From an uncultured Erwinia sp. (lineage in GTDB: Bacteria > Pseudomonadota > Gammaproteobacteria > Enterobacterales > Enterobacteriaceae), in assembly GCA_946221915.1 (NCBI GenBank), contig CAMIKG010000016.1, forward strand, positions 1 to 64,000: a DNA stretch of 64,000 bases, in the 5' to 3' direction. The first letter of the stretch is position 1; each line of letters begins with the position of its first letter. The notes beneath the pieces were generated by a model. That model worked only from the letters and a program-made list of their open reading frames with translations. It had not been told where the DNA came from and ran no database searches. The position numbers and the translations under genes are program-made. This document shows positions 19,077 to 27,097 of the stretch, in pieces.

Positions 19077-20281
19077 GTTCAACCCTGACTGACGATCGTC
19101 CGCTGCTGTCGCGTGGCATGATGGCGGTGATCGCCGCGCAGTTTTTGTCGGCTTTTGGCGATAACGCATTACTGTTCGCCACGCTGGCGGTGATTAAAAA
19201 CCAGCTCTATCCGGACTGGAGCCAGCCGGTATTGCAGATGGTGTTTGTCGCCACCTACATTGTGCTGGCGCCGTTTGTCGGCCAGATTGCCGACAGCTTC
19301 GCCAAAGGCCGGGTGATGATGTTCGCTAACGGCATGAAGCTGCTCGGCGCGCTGGTGATCTGTTTTGGCTTCAATCCGTTTCTTGGCTACAGCCTGGTCG
19401 GCATTGGCGCGGCGGCTTACTCACCGGCCAAATATGGCATTCTGGGCGAAATCACCAGCGGTGAAAAACTGGTGAAGGCCAATGGCCTGATGGAAGCGTC
19501 GACAATCGCGGCAATCCTGCTTGGCTCGGTGGCCGGTGGCGTGCTGGCCGACTGGAACCTGCTGGCGGCGCTGGCGGCCTGCGTGCTGGCCTATGGGCTG
19601 GCGGTGGCGGCGAATCTGCTGATCCCTAAACTGGTGGCGGCACGTGCCGGGCAGAGCTGGCATCCGCTGCAGATGTCGCGCAGCTTCTTCCATGCCTGCG
19701 CGGTGCTGTGGCGCAACGGCGAAACCCGCTTCTCGCTGGTGGGCACCAGTATGTTCTGGGGCGCGGGCGTCACGCTGCGTTTCCTGCTGGTGTTGTGGGT
19801 GCCGGTGGCGCTGGGCATCAGCGATAACAAAACGCCGACTCTGCTGAATGCGATGGTGGCGATTGGTATTGTGATTGGCGCAGCGGCGGCGGCGCGGCTG
19901 GTGACGCTAAAAACGGTGGCGCGCTGTATGCCTGCCGGGGTGCTGATCGGCGTGGCGGTGGTGATCTTTACCCTGCAGCATACGCTGGTGAATGCTTATC
20001 TGCTGCTGGTGATCATCGGCGTGCTGGGCGGCTTCTTTGTCGTGCCGCTTAATGCGCTGCTGCAGGAGCGCGGTAAAGAGACCGTTGGCGCAGGCAATGC
20101 CATTGCAGTACAGAATCTGGGTGAGAACGGCGCGATGCTGCTGATGCTCGGCCTCTACTCGCTGGCGATTAAGCTGGGCACGCCGCCAGTTGCCGCCGGG
20201 GTGGGCTTTGGCGCGCTGTTTGCGCTGGCGATTGCCATTTTGTGGGGCTGGCAGCTGGGGCAGAAAAAGCGCGCGCGCTGA
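19073..20281 (+). CDS. lplT: Lysophospholipid transporter LplT
   Basis: Major-facilitator-type flippase moving lysophospholipids across the inner membrane to Aas; 402 aa (E. coli 397). About 12 hydrophobic segments are visible. The N-terminus LLSRGMMAVIAAQFLSAFGDNA and the block AYSPAKYGILGEI are family hallmarks. Translationally coupled to aas by a 4-base overlap and followed by a terminator at 20297. In E. coli the next gene is tas; here about 7.4 kb of accessory genes intervene. Confidence 0.96.
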   Translation: MSSTLTDDRPLLSRGMMAVIAAQFLSAFGDNALLFATLAVIKNQLYPDWSQPVLQMVFVATYIVLAPFVGQIADSFAKGRVMMFANGMKLLGALVICFGFNPFLGYSLVGIGAAAYSPAKYGILGEITSGEKLVKANGLMEASTIAAILLGSVAGGVLADWNLLAALAACVLAYGLAVAANLLIPKLVAARAGQSWHPLQMSRSFFHACAVLWRNGETRFSLVGTSMFWGAGVTLRFLLVLWVPVALGISDNKTPTLLNAMVAIGIVIGAAAAARLVTLKTVARCMPAGVLIGVAVVIFTLQHTLVNAYLLLVIIGVLGGFFVVPLNALLQERGKETVGAGNAIAVQNLGENGAMLLMLGLYSLAIKLGTPPVAAGVGFGALFALAIAILWGWQLGQKKRAR

Positions 20282-20296
20282 CAGTTAACAGAGTTT

Positions 20297-20324
20297 GGGC
20301 GTGGCGGTGGGCCGCGCCCGTTTT
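20297..20324 (+). terminator. Terminator of aas-lplT
   Basis: Stem GGGCGTGGC (20297-20305) with GCCGCGCCC (20311-20319), one G-U pair, loop GGTGG, then GTTTT. It lies 15 bases after the lplT stop. Confidence 0.7.
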
Positions 20325-20346
20325 AACGAAAAAGGATGATCATCTG

Positions 20347-20781
20347 ATGAAAAAATTACTGGCAGGTTTGTTATTAGCGCTGGTATCAGCGACAACGGTA
20401 ATGGCGGAAGAGGCGCGCCCTGAGGTGGCCGAGTCGGTCAAAGCCTGGGCGGGTAACGAAGGCGTGCAGGTATGGACGCTGCGTTACGGCAAGCGCGAAG
20501 AGAATAAAGCGCTGGTGCAAGTCACGAATGCCGATCACGACTGGGACAACAAGATCCAGCTGATGGATGTCGAGACCAAAGGCGAACGTCGCGACTACAG
20601 CGTGCAGGTCAACGGCAAGAAGTTTGTGGTGCTGAACCTGAACAACGGCTACGGCGAATTAACCCTGCCGGGCGAGGCGAGCAGCCGACGCATCGCCTAC
20701 AGTCAGGGACTTTCTGCCGAAGGCAATGCGCAATATTTCCTGACTGACTACCTTAAGCAGGAAGGGAAAATCCCGGAGTAA
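20347..20781 (+). CDS. Secreted/periplasmic protein of unknown function
   Basis: 144 aa; I do not recognise the family. ATG 20347 is chosen because it opens a clear Sec signal peptide (KKLLAGLLLALVSATTVMA, cleavage near AEE) and an AAAGGA ribosome site lies upstream; the open frame extends to 20242 but that part overlaps lplT in another frame. The mature protein (about 125 aa) is charged, has no cysteines and seems mostly beta, with stretches VQVWTLRYGKREE and YSVQVNGKKFVVLNLNNGYG. It ends in a hairpin region shared with the convergent exporter gene. It lies at the left border of the accessory segment, so it may be a lineage-specific backbone gene or part of the insertion. Confidence 0.75.
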   Translation: MKKLLAGLLLALVSATTVMAEEARPEVAESVKAWAGNEGVQVWTLRYGKREENKALVQVTNADHDWDNKIQLMDVETKGERRDYSVQVNGKKFVVLNLNNGYGELTLPGEASSRRIAYSQGLSAEGNAQYFLTDYLKQEGKIPE

Positions 20782-20783
20782 TA

Positions 20784-20815
20784 CAGGCGGGCGGCAGAGT
20801 TGCCGCCCCTGCTTT
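20784..20815. terminator. Hairpin between convergent genes, likely bidirectional terminator
   Basis: Stem GGGCGGCA (20789-20796) with TGCCGCCC (20801-20808), loop GAGT, with CAGG/CCTG able to extend it. It sits between the stop codons of the secreted-protein gene and the LysE-type exporter gene. Confidence 0.5.
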
Positions 20816-20834
20816 ATCCATCCCTCTGACGTCT

Positions 20835-21461
20835 TCAGATTGTTTTGGCCACCATGCCAAATGCCGCCAGCAACATAAAAACGCCCGCGGAGCGAAACAG
20901 GATACGCTGCGCTTCGGCACTGGTGAGAAAGCGGCGTATCTTCAGGGCTGCAAGGATAAACACCGCCCCGACAGCAACCAGCACCGCGACCGTCAGCGGC
21001 ACCAGCATCATTCCCCATACCTGCAACGACACATTATCCAGTGAGATAATCAGCGGCAGGATCGCCAGATAAAAAGCGATGGTCTTTGGGTTGCCGAGTG
21101 TAATCGTCAGACCAGACAGCCAGGCGGAGACCAGTTCCTGTTTTGTTGCTCGCTGATCGATATCTACCGCCTGCGGCTGATGGCGCCAGAACTGCCATGC
21201 CAGCCAGCATAAATAGGCTGAAGCGGCCCAGTTAATCAGGGTAAACAGCGGCGTCCAGGCGTGGGCGATGATAGCGAGGCCAAACACTGCTGTGGAGAGA
21301 TAGATCAGATCACCGAGGATTAATCCAGTCAGCATGGTGAAACCGGTAATGGCGCCACCGCTTACGCTGCGCGCCACTAATGCAGTCATGCCCGGACCGG
21401 GGATTGCCGCAGCTAAGCCGAGAGCCGCGATATACGAGATGATTTGAGCGCTTCCTAACAT
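20835..21461 (-). CDS. LysE/RhtB-family amino-acid exporter
   Basis: Inner-membrane exporter of 208 aa, last gene of the biosynthetic operon. Start ATG at 21461 is chosen because CAGGAA lies 6 bases upstream and the protein then begins with the family's first helix (IISYIAALGLAAAIPGPGM, with the conserved PGP). Six hydrophobic segments are visible, and GNPKTIAFYLAILPL matches the conserved LysE/RhtB block. Family members export amino acids or close analogues. Next to an Lrp-type regulator and amino-acid-modifying enzymes, it most likely exports the cluster product or protects the producer (inference). Confidence 0.88.
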   Translation of the reverse strand: MLGSAQIISYIAALGLAAAIPGPGMTALVARSVSGGAITGFTMLTGLILGDLIYLSTAVFGLAIIAHAWTPLFTLINWAASAYLCWLAWQFWRHQPQAVDIDQRATKQELVSAWLSGLTITLGNPKTIAFYLAILPLIISLDNVSLQVWGMMLVPLTVAVLVAVGAVFILAALKIRRFLTSAEAQRILFRSAGVFMLLAAFGMVAKTI

Positions 21462-21507
21462 GATAGTTCCTGTACTAATGAGTAAAATTAAGCGTTGGGA
21501 GGGCGGG

Positions 21508-22461
21508 TTACTGACCGGTCTGCCACGCGACAATCGCCCGGGCAAAGACCAGATCCTGAACAGCAAGTCCAACCGATTTAAACAGTGTTCTTGGCGCAGC
21601 AGAGTGAGGATTGTGATCGCCTTCAGTCAGCAACTCACCGATTTCCGTTGCCAGACAATCCGGCGACAGCAAACCTTGCTCTCTGGCTTTGATAAGACAG
21701 GTTGAAGCATTCCATACCGCCTCACGTGAATCGACATACAGCGCGACCCCGGCATAGACATCGGGCGACATTTCCTGGAAACCTGGCGCAGAAGCCCCTA
21801 CGGCATTGATATGGCAGCGTGCTGGCAGGTCACGATAGTAGAGAAATGGCTCTTTTGCTGATGTCACGGTACAGATGATCTCCGCTTCCTGAACTGCTGC
21901 AGAGGGTGTTGGTGCGATGGTGACGGGCAGGCGTAACTGCTCACGGCACCATGCGGCAAATGCTGAGGCACCAGCTTCGTTTCGCCCCCAGATAGTAATA
22001 TGGCGCACAGGCCGCACAGCCATCATCAGCAGGGCATGTTTCCTCGCCTGCACGCCCGTACCCAGAATCGCCAGATGGCTGGCATTTGCTGGTGCCAGCC
22101 GGTCGGTAGCCAGTGCAGATGCGGCTGCGGTGCGCAGCTCGGTCACCGACGCTGCGTCCACGAAGGCCATATCACCCTGAGGTGTGGCATCATAAAGCAG
22201 GATACCACCCTCATGTGAGGTACGCTGAACCCGATGGCTGAAGTCAACTTTAACGGTTTTCAGCCCAAACCCCGCATAAGGGCCATCGGTAATACAGGCT
22301 GGCATTGTCCCCATCAGACTCCCCTGCTCAGACGCGATCACGCTACGCAGCGTCTGTCTGACTTTGCCCTGGCTCAGCAGGGTAAAAGCATCATGGCTTA
22401 ACTGCAGGCAGGTTGCTGCAGAGAGCGCTTTTTCCACAACCTCGCGGCCAATGATCTGCAT
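21508..22461 (-). CDS. Ornithine cyclodeaminase / mu-crystallin family protein
   Basis: NAD(P)-dependent enzyme, 317 aa, the usual length. The Rossmann motif HLAILGTGVQARKHALLM lies at about residues 130-147; the substrate-side blocks include GFGLKTVKVDF near residue 66 and INAVGASAPGFQEM near 218. The family includes ornithine and lysine cyclodeaminases, imine/ketimine reductases, alanine dehydrogenase-type enzymes and SbnB (siderophore amino-acid synthesis), so the reaction cannot be fixed. Within this operon it is the only evident nicotinamide-dependent oxidoreductase and could do the reductive step or an amine cyclisation (inference). AAAGGAG precedes ATG 22461; the gene follows the AhpD-like gene by 15 bases. 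Confidence 0.85.
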   Translation of the reverse strand: MQIIGREVVEKALSAATCLQLSHDAFTLLSQGKVRQTLRSVIASEQGSLMGTMPACITDGPYAGFGLKTVKVDFSHRVQRTSHEGGILLYDATPQGDMAFVDAASVTELRTAAASALATDRLAPANASHLAILGTGVQARKHALLMMAVRPVRHITIWGRNEAGASAFAAWCREQLRLPVTIAPTPSAAVQEAEIICTVTSAKEPFLYYRDLPARCHINAVGASAPGFQEMSPDVYAGVALYVDSREAVWNASTCLIKAREQGLLSPDCLATEIGELLTEGDHNPHSAAPRTLFKSVGLAVQDLVFARAIVAWQTGQ

Positions 22462-22476
22462 AGTTCGCTGCTCCTT

Positions 22477-23022
22477 TTATGCGGCAGGTTCTGACTGGAA
22501 TTGCGGCTCAATTTCAGTGTGTGCGATGCTGTTGAGCAGGGTGGACATGGTTTTCTGCGAGACGCCAAGGATGACATCCAGTATATTTTGCTGGTTATAT
22601 CCAGCAGCGATCATCTCACTCACCGCCTGCTGCGGAATTTGCCCCTGGGCCTGCACAACCTGGCGGGTAAAGCGATACAGGGTCGCCAGTTTGTCGGTTA
22701 GAGCCTCCGGAGCCTGCATCAGAGCATGCAGGGTGGCCGGGGAGACGCCTTTATGTTGTGCGATCCAGCTGTGTGCCTGAACGGTATAGTCACAGCGATT
22801 AATCGTGCCGGTAGTGATCCAAACAATTGCCCGTTCTTCTTCGTTCAATGAGCATTGCGAAAAGGCATCGTGGGCAAACTGGTAGGAGGCCAGCAGCGCT
22901 GGGGACTCCGCCATGTAGGCACTCTGACGGGGGATCCAGCCAAAGCCATCAATCGAACTTTGCAGCAGCGGCCGACTGGCTGCTGGGGCAGTGTTGAGGT
23001 TATGCAGATATAATTTGGTCAT
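22477..23022 (-). CDS. Carboxymuconolactone decarboxylase / AhpD-like protein with degenerate CXXC
   Basis: 181 aa, all-helical AhpD/CMD fold. ATG 23022 is preferred over GTG 23028 because AAGGAG lies 5 bases before it, and it makes a 4-base ATGA overlap with the upstream gene. The family motif, normally CxxCxxxH, reads CDYTVQAH: the first Cys and the His remain but the second Cys is Thr. A peroxidase-linked disulfide role like AhpD is therefore unlikely. Tight coupling to the BacA-like gene suggests action on its product, for example a lyase or isomerase step (inference). Confidence 0.8.
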   Translation of the reverse strand: MTKLYLHNLNTAPAASRPLLQSSIDGFGWIPRQSAYMAESPALLASYQFAHDAFSQCSLNEEERAIVWITTGTINRCDYTVQAHSWIAQHKGVSPATLHALMQAPEALTDKLATLYRFTRQVVQAQGQIPQQAVSEMIAAGYNQQNILDVILGVSQKTMSTLLNSIAHTEIEPQFQSEPAA

Positions 23023-23621
23023 TTCCACTCCTTATTAAATGTACCCACCTGGGAGGCAAATACCGACCAGAGCATATGGATCGGGCGCGTTCTGGAGATA
23101 AATTCAAGGGCATGTAAACGGGCGGCGATTTCTGTGGTTAACGCCATATCCACCTCCCCGGATGCTACCGCCTTAGCGGCTGCACTGGTCGATGACATTT
23201 CCACTACCCGCGCGATGCGCAGCCCTGCTGGCAGTAATTCTTCAATTAACGGAACCGGTGCCGGATGGGAGGCAATATACAATGGACGGTCAGGCAGCTG
23301 TTTATTCGCCACCAGGCCATAGAGCGGGGTATCATAAAGAAACGTTGCCAGTAATTTCAGACTGGTATCCATATAAAAATCATTAATTTTTGGATAGGCA
23401 TTGGCGACGATTAATAACCCCTTTTCGTGCTTTACATTGTTTCTTGCCAGTTCGTAAGAGTTATTTAGATGAATTTCATGACAACTTTTCGCATAGTTTT
23501 TGTTCATCCAGTTATGAAAGAATTGCGAAGCATATTCACTGCTGGTTCCTGCTGGTCCCAGTGTATGAACAGGAAAATTGACGGCACAGTCTAAACCCAT
23601 ATCCATAAAGTGATGGTTCAT
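23019..23621 (-). CDS. BacA-like prephenate decarboxylase (prephenate dehydratase superfamily)
   Basis: 200 aa single-domain protein without an ACT domain. It contains the superfamily start TLGPAGTSSEYASQFF and, from memory of the B. subtilis bacilysin enzyme BacA, shares FYM...DTPLYGL, SHPAPVPLI and STSAAAKAVASGEVDMALT. Where prephenate dehydratases have the catalytic TRF motif, this protein reads PIHMLWSVF, as BacA does (PMSWSLF). BacA, AerD and SalX-type enzymes decarboxylate prephenate without aromatisation, giving dihydro-4-hydroxyphenylpyruvate. ATG 23621 is preferred over GTG 23630: TTAGG lies at suitable spacing, and it opens into MNHHFMDMG. It lies 22 bases after the aminotransferase gene and is AT-richer than the backbone. 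A divergent dehydratase is the main alternative. Confidence 0.8.
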   Translation of the reverse strand: MNHHFMDMGLDCAVNFPVHTLGPAGTSSEYASQFFHNWMNKNYAKSCHEIHLNNSYELARNNVKHEKGLLIVANAYPKINDFYMDTSLKLLATFLYDTPLYGLVANKQLPDRPLYIASHPAPVPLIEELLPAGLRIARVVEMSSTSAAAKAVASGEVDMALTTEIAARLHALEFISRTRPIHMLWSVFASQVGTFNKEWK

Positions 23622-23643
23622 TTTTTTCACCTAAATACGTTAT

Positions 23644-24612
23644 TTAGCAGACAGGAGTTAACCAATGACGAAATTCATTTAATTCACCGCTTACCACTTG
23701 TGCATACAGACGTTTTATTTCCATCGAGATACTGCCTGGCTGCGTGCTGCGTAAACTGTGAAAATCGATCTGACTGACCGGTGATATTTCCACACCAGTG
23801 CCTGATAAAAAACATTCATCGGCAGTCAGTAACTCGGAAGGTAATATTTCACGTTCTTCAATCTCTAAATTAAGGCAGCGGGTAGCGAGGGTGATAACGC
23901 TATCCCGGGTAATCCCTTCCAGAATATGGGCTGTCACGGGGGGCGTGATCAGTTTTCCTTTTTTGACCATAAACACATTAGAGGTGGTGGCCTCCGCAAC
24001 GGTGCCATGGTTATTAAGCATAATGGCATCGTCATAGCCACCGCGTCGCGCAGCCTCCATCGCCAGGGCAGAATTGACATAGCTGCCGGTGATTTTAGCG
24101 CGTGCCGGTATCGAATTATCCGCGACCCGTCGCCAGCCTGAGATTGTACAGGAGAGACCGTCTTGCCTGACATAAGCACGCATATTGAGGCTGTTGATTG
24201 ATAAGCCGCTGCTGACGCCGGACAACTTTACGCCAAAGCCGCTACCAGGCAGTAAATGCTGTTTATAAGCGATGGGTCGGATATAGCAGTCGCTATGCAC
24301 TTCATTACGGCGCAGCAGGGACAGTACAATGTCATTAAGCGCGTCGCAGGCGGGCAAATCATCGATCAACAGTAATGAAGCTGACTGCTGCAGACGACGA
24401 ATATGATCATTCAGGCGAAAGATACTGACTCCGCCATCGGTCACCTGCGCGTAGCCGCGGATCCCTTCAAACACACCCGTACCATAGTTAAATGCCTGGG
24501 TCGTGATCGGCAATGTCGCCTCGCTGGCGTCAACGAATGCACCATTTAGATAGGTCCAGCGGTGGTGGCCTGGCCGGGCTTCGCTGGCGCTATGGGCTAC
24601 GTGATTCTCCAT
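23644..24612 (-). CDS. Class-IV PLP aminotransferase (branched-chain aminotransferase-like)
   Basis: 322 aa, slightly longer than IlvE (about 309). Fold-type IV hallmarks are present: TQAFNYGTGVFEGIRGY near residue 37, the PLP lysine in ARAKITGSYVNSALAMEAA (Lys near residue 167), GTVAEATTSNVFMVKKGKL for phosphate binding, and DECFLSGTGVEISPVSQI near the C-terminus. The family interconverts 2-oxo acids and amino acids using glutamate. Here it would aminate the oxo acid made by the BacA-like enzyme (inference), a role played in bacilysin by the unrelated BacF. Its start overlaps the ligase stop by one base (TAATG). Confidence 0.87.
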   Translation of the reverse strand: MENHVAHSASEARPGHHRWTYLNGAFVDASEATLPITTQAFNYGTGVFEGIRGYAQVTDGGVSIFRLNDHIRRLQQSASLLLIDDLPACDALNDIVLSLLRRNEVHSDCYIRPIAYKQHLLPGSGFGVKLSGVSSGLSINSLNMRAYVRQDGLSCTISGWRRVADNSIPARAKITGSYVNSALAMEAARRGGYDDAIMLNNHGTVAEATTSNVFMVKKGKLITPPVTAHILEGITRDSVITLATRCLNLEIEEREILPSELLTADECFLSGTGVEISPVSQIDFHSLRSTQPGSISMEIKRLYAQVVSGELNEFRHWLTPVC

Positions 24613-26021
24613 TACTTGAATCCCCGTTTGATCAGCGCAAGCGCGGCATCCCGGTCACTGTTGTCGGCAGCAGGACGGCGGTCATGTAAACGCGCCGCTT
24701 TCCAGCTTACCATGGCGGAGGTACTGGTCACCGCGGCCGTTTCGCCTGCGACAAGATTGAGTTTGACGCCGGCCAGAGTTTGCTCCATATGCTGCTTTAC
24801 TCTGACCAGCCTGGCGCTCACATCGTCGTGCTGTGCAAACATCTCAACAGTGATATTCAGAACATCCACACCCTGCTGGTGATCAATTTCAATCGCATAA
24901 TCAAGACAATCGTGCAGGTGATCCAGCAGCGCCCGTTCCAGGTCCCACGCGCAGTACGCTGTTCCATTGAGGGTCAGAACATCGCGGACGCGACCAATTG
25001 GCGTAATTTTCTGACTACCATCAGGCATATAGGTGGAGCGGACCAGATCGCCGGTACGATAACGTATAAGCGGCTTTTGGCCCCGATAGAGATGGGTAAT
25101 AACCAGCTCGCCGGTTACCTGACTGCCTGTCACATCGAAATTGATGCCCGTGACCGGGTCGATGATTTCATAGTAATTGTTGAGCGGGACGGTATATAAG
25201 TAATTGTCATAGGCGCAGACCGCCAGGATAGACGATTCTTGCGAAGCATACATGCAGCTGTAGACCTGCGCGCCCCAAACTTCGCCAATATTGCGCAACA
25301 GCGCCGGGGTAGTGAGTTCGCCGACAGTAAGAATCAGCCTGATACTGCTGGAAGAGGGATCCTGGCCGGCATCTTTAATAAAACGAGCGACTGAAATGGC
25401 GACAGCCGGAGTGCAGACCAGCGCCGTGATTTTTAAATCATTAATTAATGACATCACCCGCTTCATACCCACCACCGGTGAGCGTGGCCACATTTTTACC
25501 ACGGCATAACCGAGGCTGCGAAATACATCCTCAAAGGTATCACCCGTCGAGTGCAGTTCGGTCGGCCCCATGACACCGACAATATGATTGTCGCCATGCT
25601 GGGAAAAGATATCGCGGTAATGAATAATCAGCGGTGTGTTGTTGTGAATAGAGTCCGTTTCATTTCGCGGGCATGGTGTCGGTTTGCCTGTGGTACCGGT
25701 GGTTTCATAATAAATCCAGCTTTGGTGTAAAGGTGCTGATACCATTGCTGCACCCTGATTTCTCAAATCATCTTTAGTGGTGAAGGGTAAGTTGCGTAAG
25801 TTCTCGGTGGTCAGGGCGGCGATATCTGCAGTCGTTAAGCCTTTCAGATGTTCACGATAAAAGGGAGAGTGCGTCGTGACATATTTTATCACATCACGCA
25901 GCTGGTCATTCTGATGATTATAAAGCTGTTTTAAACTAAACTTACCTGATTCAAAATGAGTATGTTGCCGATAAATATCTTTTGCTTTCTCAATTATATC
26001 TTCTTTGAAAATGGCGTACAT
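24612..26021 (-). CDS. PaaK-like adenylate-forming enzyme (ANL superfamily)
   Basis: 469 aa, related to phenylacetate-CoA ligase. ATP-binding loop YYETTGTTGKPTP near residue 110; adenylate-binding segments YASQESSILAVCAYD and LIRYRTGDLVRS; hinge GRVRDVLTLNG; and a C-terminal SWKAARLHDRR whose Lys fits the catalytic adenylation lysine. It would activate a carboxylic acid as acyl-AMP and pass it to CoA, a carrier or an amine. No carrier-protein or condensation gene is seen in the cluster, so a stand-alone CoA or amide ligase is likeliest (inference). AAGGAG precedes ATG 26021. A 104-base AT-rich gap separates it from the DUF2000 gene, where a second promoter could lie. Confidence 0.86.
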   Translation of the reverse strand: MYAIFKEDIIEKAKDIYRQHTHFESGKFSLKQLYNHQNDQLRDVIKYVTTHSPFYREHLKGLTTADIAALTTENLRNLPFTTKDDLRNQGAAMVSAPLHQSWIYYETTGTTGKPTPCPRNETDSIHNNTPLIIHYRDIFSQHGDNHIVGVMGPTELHSTGDTFEDVFRSLGYAVVKMWPRSPVVGMKRVMSLINDLKITALVCTPAVAISVARFIKDAGQDPSSSSIRLILTVGELTTPALLRNIGEVWGAQVYSCMYASQESSILAVCAYDNYLYTVPLNNYYEIIDPVTGINFDVTGSQVTGELVITHLYRGQKPLIRYRTGDLVRSTYMPDGSQKITPIGRVRDVLTLNGTAYCAWDLERALLDHLHDCLDYAIEIDHQQGVDVLNITVEMFAQHDDVSARLVRVKQHMEQTLAGVKLNLVAGETAAVTSTSAMVSWKAARLHDRRPAADNSDRDAALALIKRGFK

Positions 26022-26125
26022 GTTGCACTCCTTAATGAATAAAGGTTTGAAGCAAACAGTCTTTTTTGCGCAAAGTAATAAGCAAAAGTGAATCTTTGGC
26101 TTATTTTTAGAATGATGTTTTTTAT

Positions 26126-26548
26126 TTAGCGGTAGAGCGGCAGGTTTCCTGTCATTTTGGTGATTTTCTTTTTGGGACCAATCAGGCCGATCGCCACTAG
26201 CTCAATATTTTCGCTCTTTACCGAGGAAATACGCTCACCATACTCGTCATAGGTTTTGCAGGACTGGGCTAATGCACTAAAGGGCATCAGGTAAATTTCC
26301 TCGTCATCTTTGGCGTTATTTTGCAGCTGGTAAAGATAATCACCCGGCGCCAATAGTACGGGAAGTGGTGCGTAAATAACGCCGGGGTAATTTGCATTAT
26401 CCAGGCTTTGCATATCCGGCCCGACAAGATTTTCTACCGTACGGCCAAAACTAATACCAATAACACTTGCCGCATTCATGGCAAGCCCGGCTGGGAGATT
26501 TTTGTCGATCACAATTGTACAGCGATGTTGGCTGGCATCGAATTTCAT
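26126..26548 (-). CDS. DUF2000 family protein
   Basis: 140 aa cytoplasmic protein. The segment CTIVIDKNLPAGLAMNAASVIGIS followed by LVGPDMQSLDN and LPVLLAPGDYL matches my recollection of the DUF2000 family, which has a peptidyl-tRNA-hydrolase-2-like fold and no firmly established biochemical role. GAGGG lies 7 bases before ATG 26548, and the Dabb gene ends 29 bases upstream, so it is in the same operon. Any role in the cluster is unknown. Confidence 0.7.
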   Translation of the reverse strand: MKFDASQHRCTIVIDKNLPAGLAMNAASVIGISFGRTVENLVGPDMQSLDNANYPGVIYAPLPVLLAPGDYLYQLQNNAKDDEEIYLMPFSALAQSCKTYDEYGERISSVKSENIELVAIGLIGPKKKITKMTGNLPLYR

Positions 26549-26577
26549 CTAAAGCCCTCAGTTCAATCTGGTGCTTT

Positions 26578-26934
26578 TCAGCAAGCAATTGAGAATTCAT
26601 TTAAAACGGAGAGTAAACCGGTGTTGAGCGTGAAGTCGCTGGCAAGCTCAATGTCTACAACGCTCCAGTCCGCTATGGCGCGCCATTTTGCTACTCCAGC
26701 CTGGTGATCAGGATGAACGATATAGGCGTTAAGCGCTTCGCGATTTTCAAACAGGCCGATAACCACAAAATCTGCGGCGATGTCGCGTCGGGTGGTGTTT
26801 CGACCACAGGTCCACCCTTTAATTTCCTCAATGTAATTGGGGTGAGCGCGTGTCGATCTTTCGGCGTCAATAGCCTCAAGAGTAGCCCATCCCCACTGTT
26901 TTTTAAACGAAAACAAGACAATATGCATCAACAT
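26578..26934 (-). CDS. Dabb (stress-responsive A/B barrel) domain protein
   Basis: 118 aa dimeric ferredoxin-like barrel protein, first gene of the minus-strand operon. It has the family start HIVLFSFKKQ, a middle strand AADFVVIGLFENREALNAYIVHPDHQ with the typical HPxH block, and VDIELASDF at the end of the domain. Family members include polyketide and olivetolic acid cyclases as well as stress proteins, so a catalytic role on an unstable dienone-like intermediate is possible but unproven. AAAGGAA lies 9 bases before ATG 26934. The 163-bp gap to the divergent Lrp-type gene should hold both promoters. Confidence 0.78.
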   Translation of the reverse strand: MLMHIVLFSFKKQWGWATLEAIDAERSTRAHPNYIEEIKGWTCGRNTTRRDIAADFVVIGLFENREALNAYIVHPDHQAGVAKWRAIADWSVVDIELASDFTLNTGLLSVLNEFSIAC

Positions 26935-27097
26935 AGCTGTCAGTTCCTTTCTGCTGTCTGCTTTGATAAATCATTAAAAAACCGAAAGTATTATGCAGTA
27001 ACTGGCTGGAAAATTGTTACCTATATTGCTTGTTTATTCGGCACTAATGGGAAAAAATAACCCGTGGATGGTTCTAAAAAGAAAGGAATTTACCTCT
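26935..27097. promoter_or_regulatory. Divergent promoter region of the biosynthetic operon and its Lrp-type regulator
   Basis: A 163-bp AT-rich gap lies between the start codons of the operon (minus) and the regulator (plus). I see no unambiguous promoter hexamer pair or long palindrome. The arrangement is the usual place for Lrp/AsnC autoregulation and control of the neighbouring operon. Confidence 0.45.

Noticed and set aside
23019..23630. Calling the 200-aa protein an ordinary prephenate dehydratase (PheA)
   Set aside because: The TRF motif and ACT domain are missing, and the whole length resembles BacA more closely.
24612..26021. PaaK-like gene as a phenylacetate degradation gene
   Set aside because: None of the paa catabolic genes is nearby; its neighbours are amino-acid modifying and export genes.
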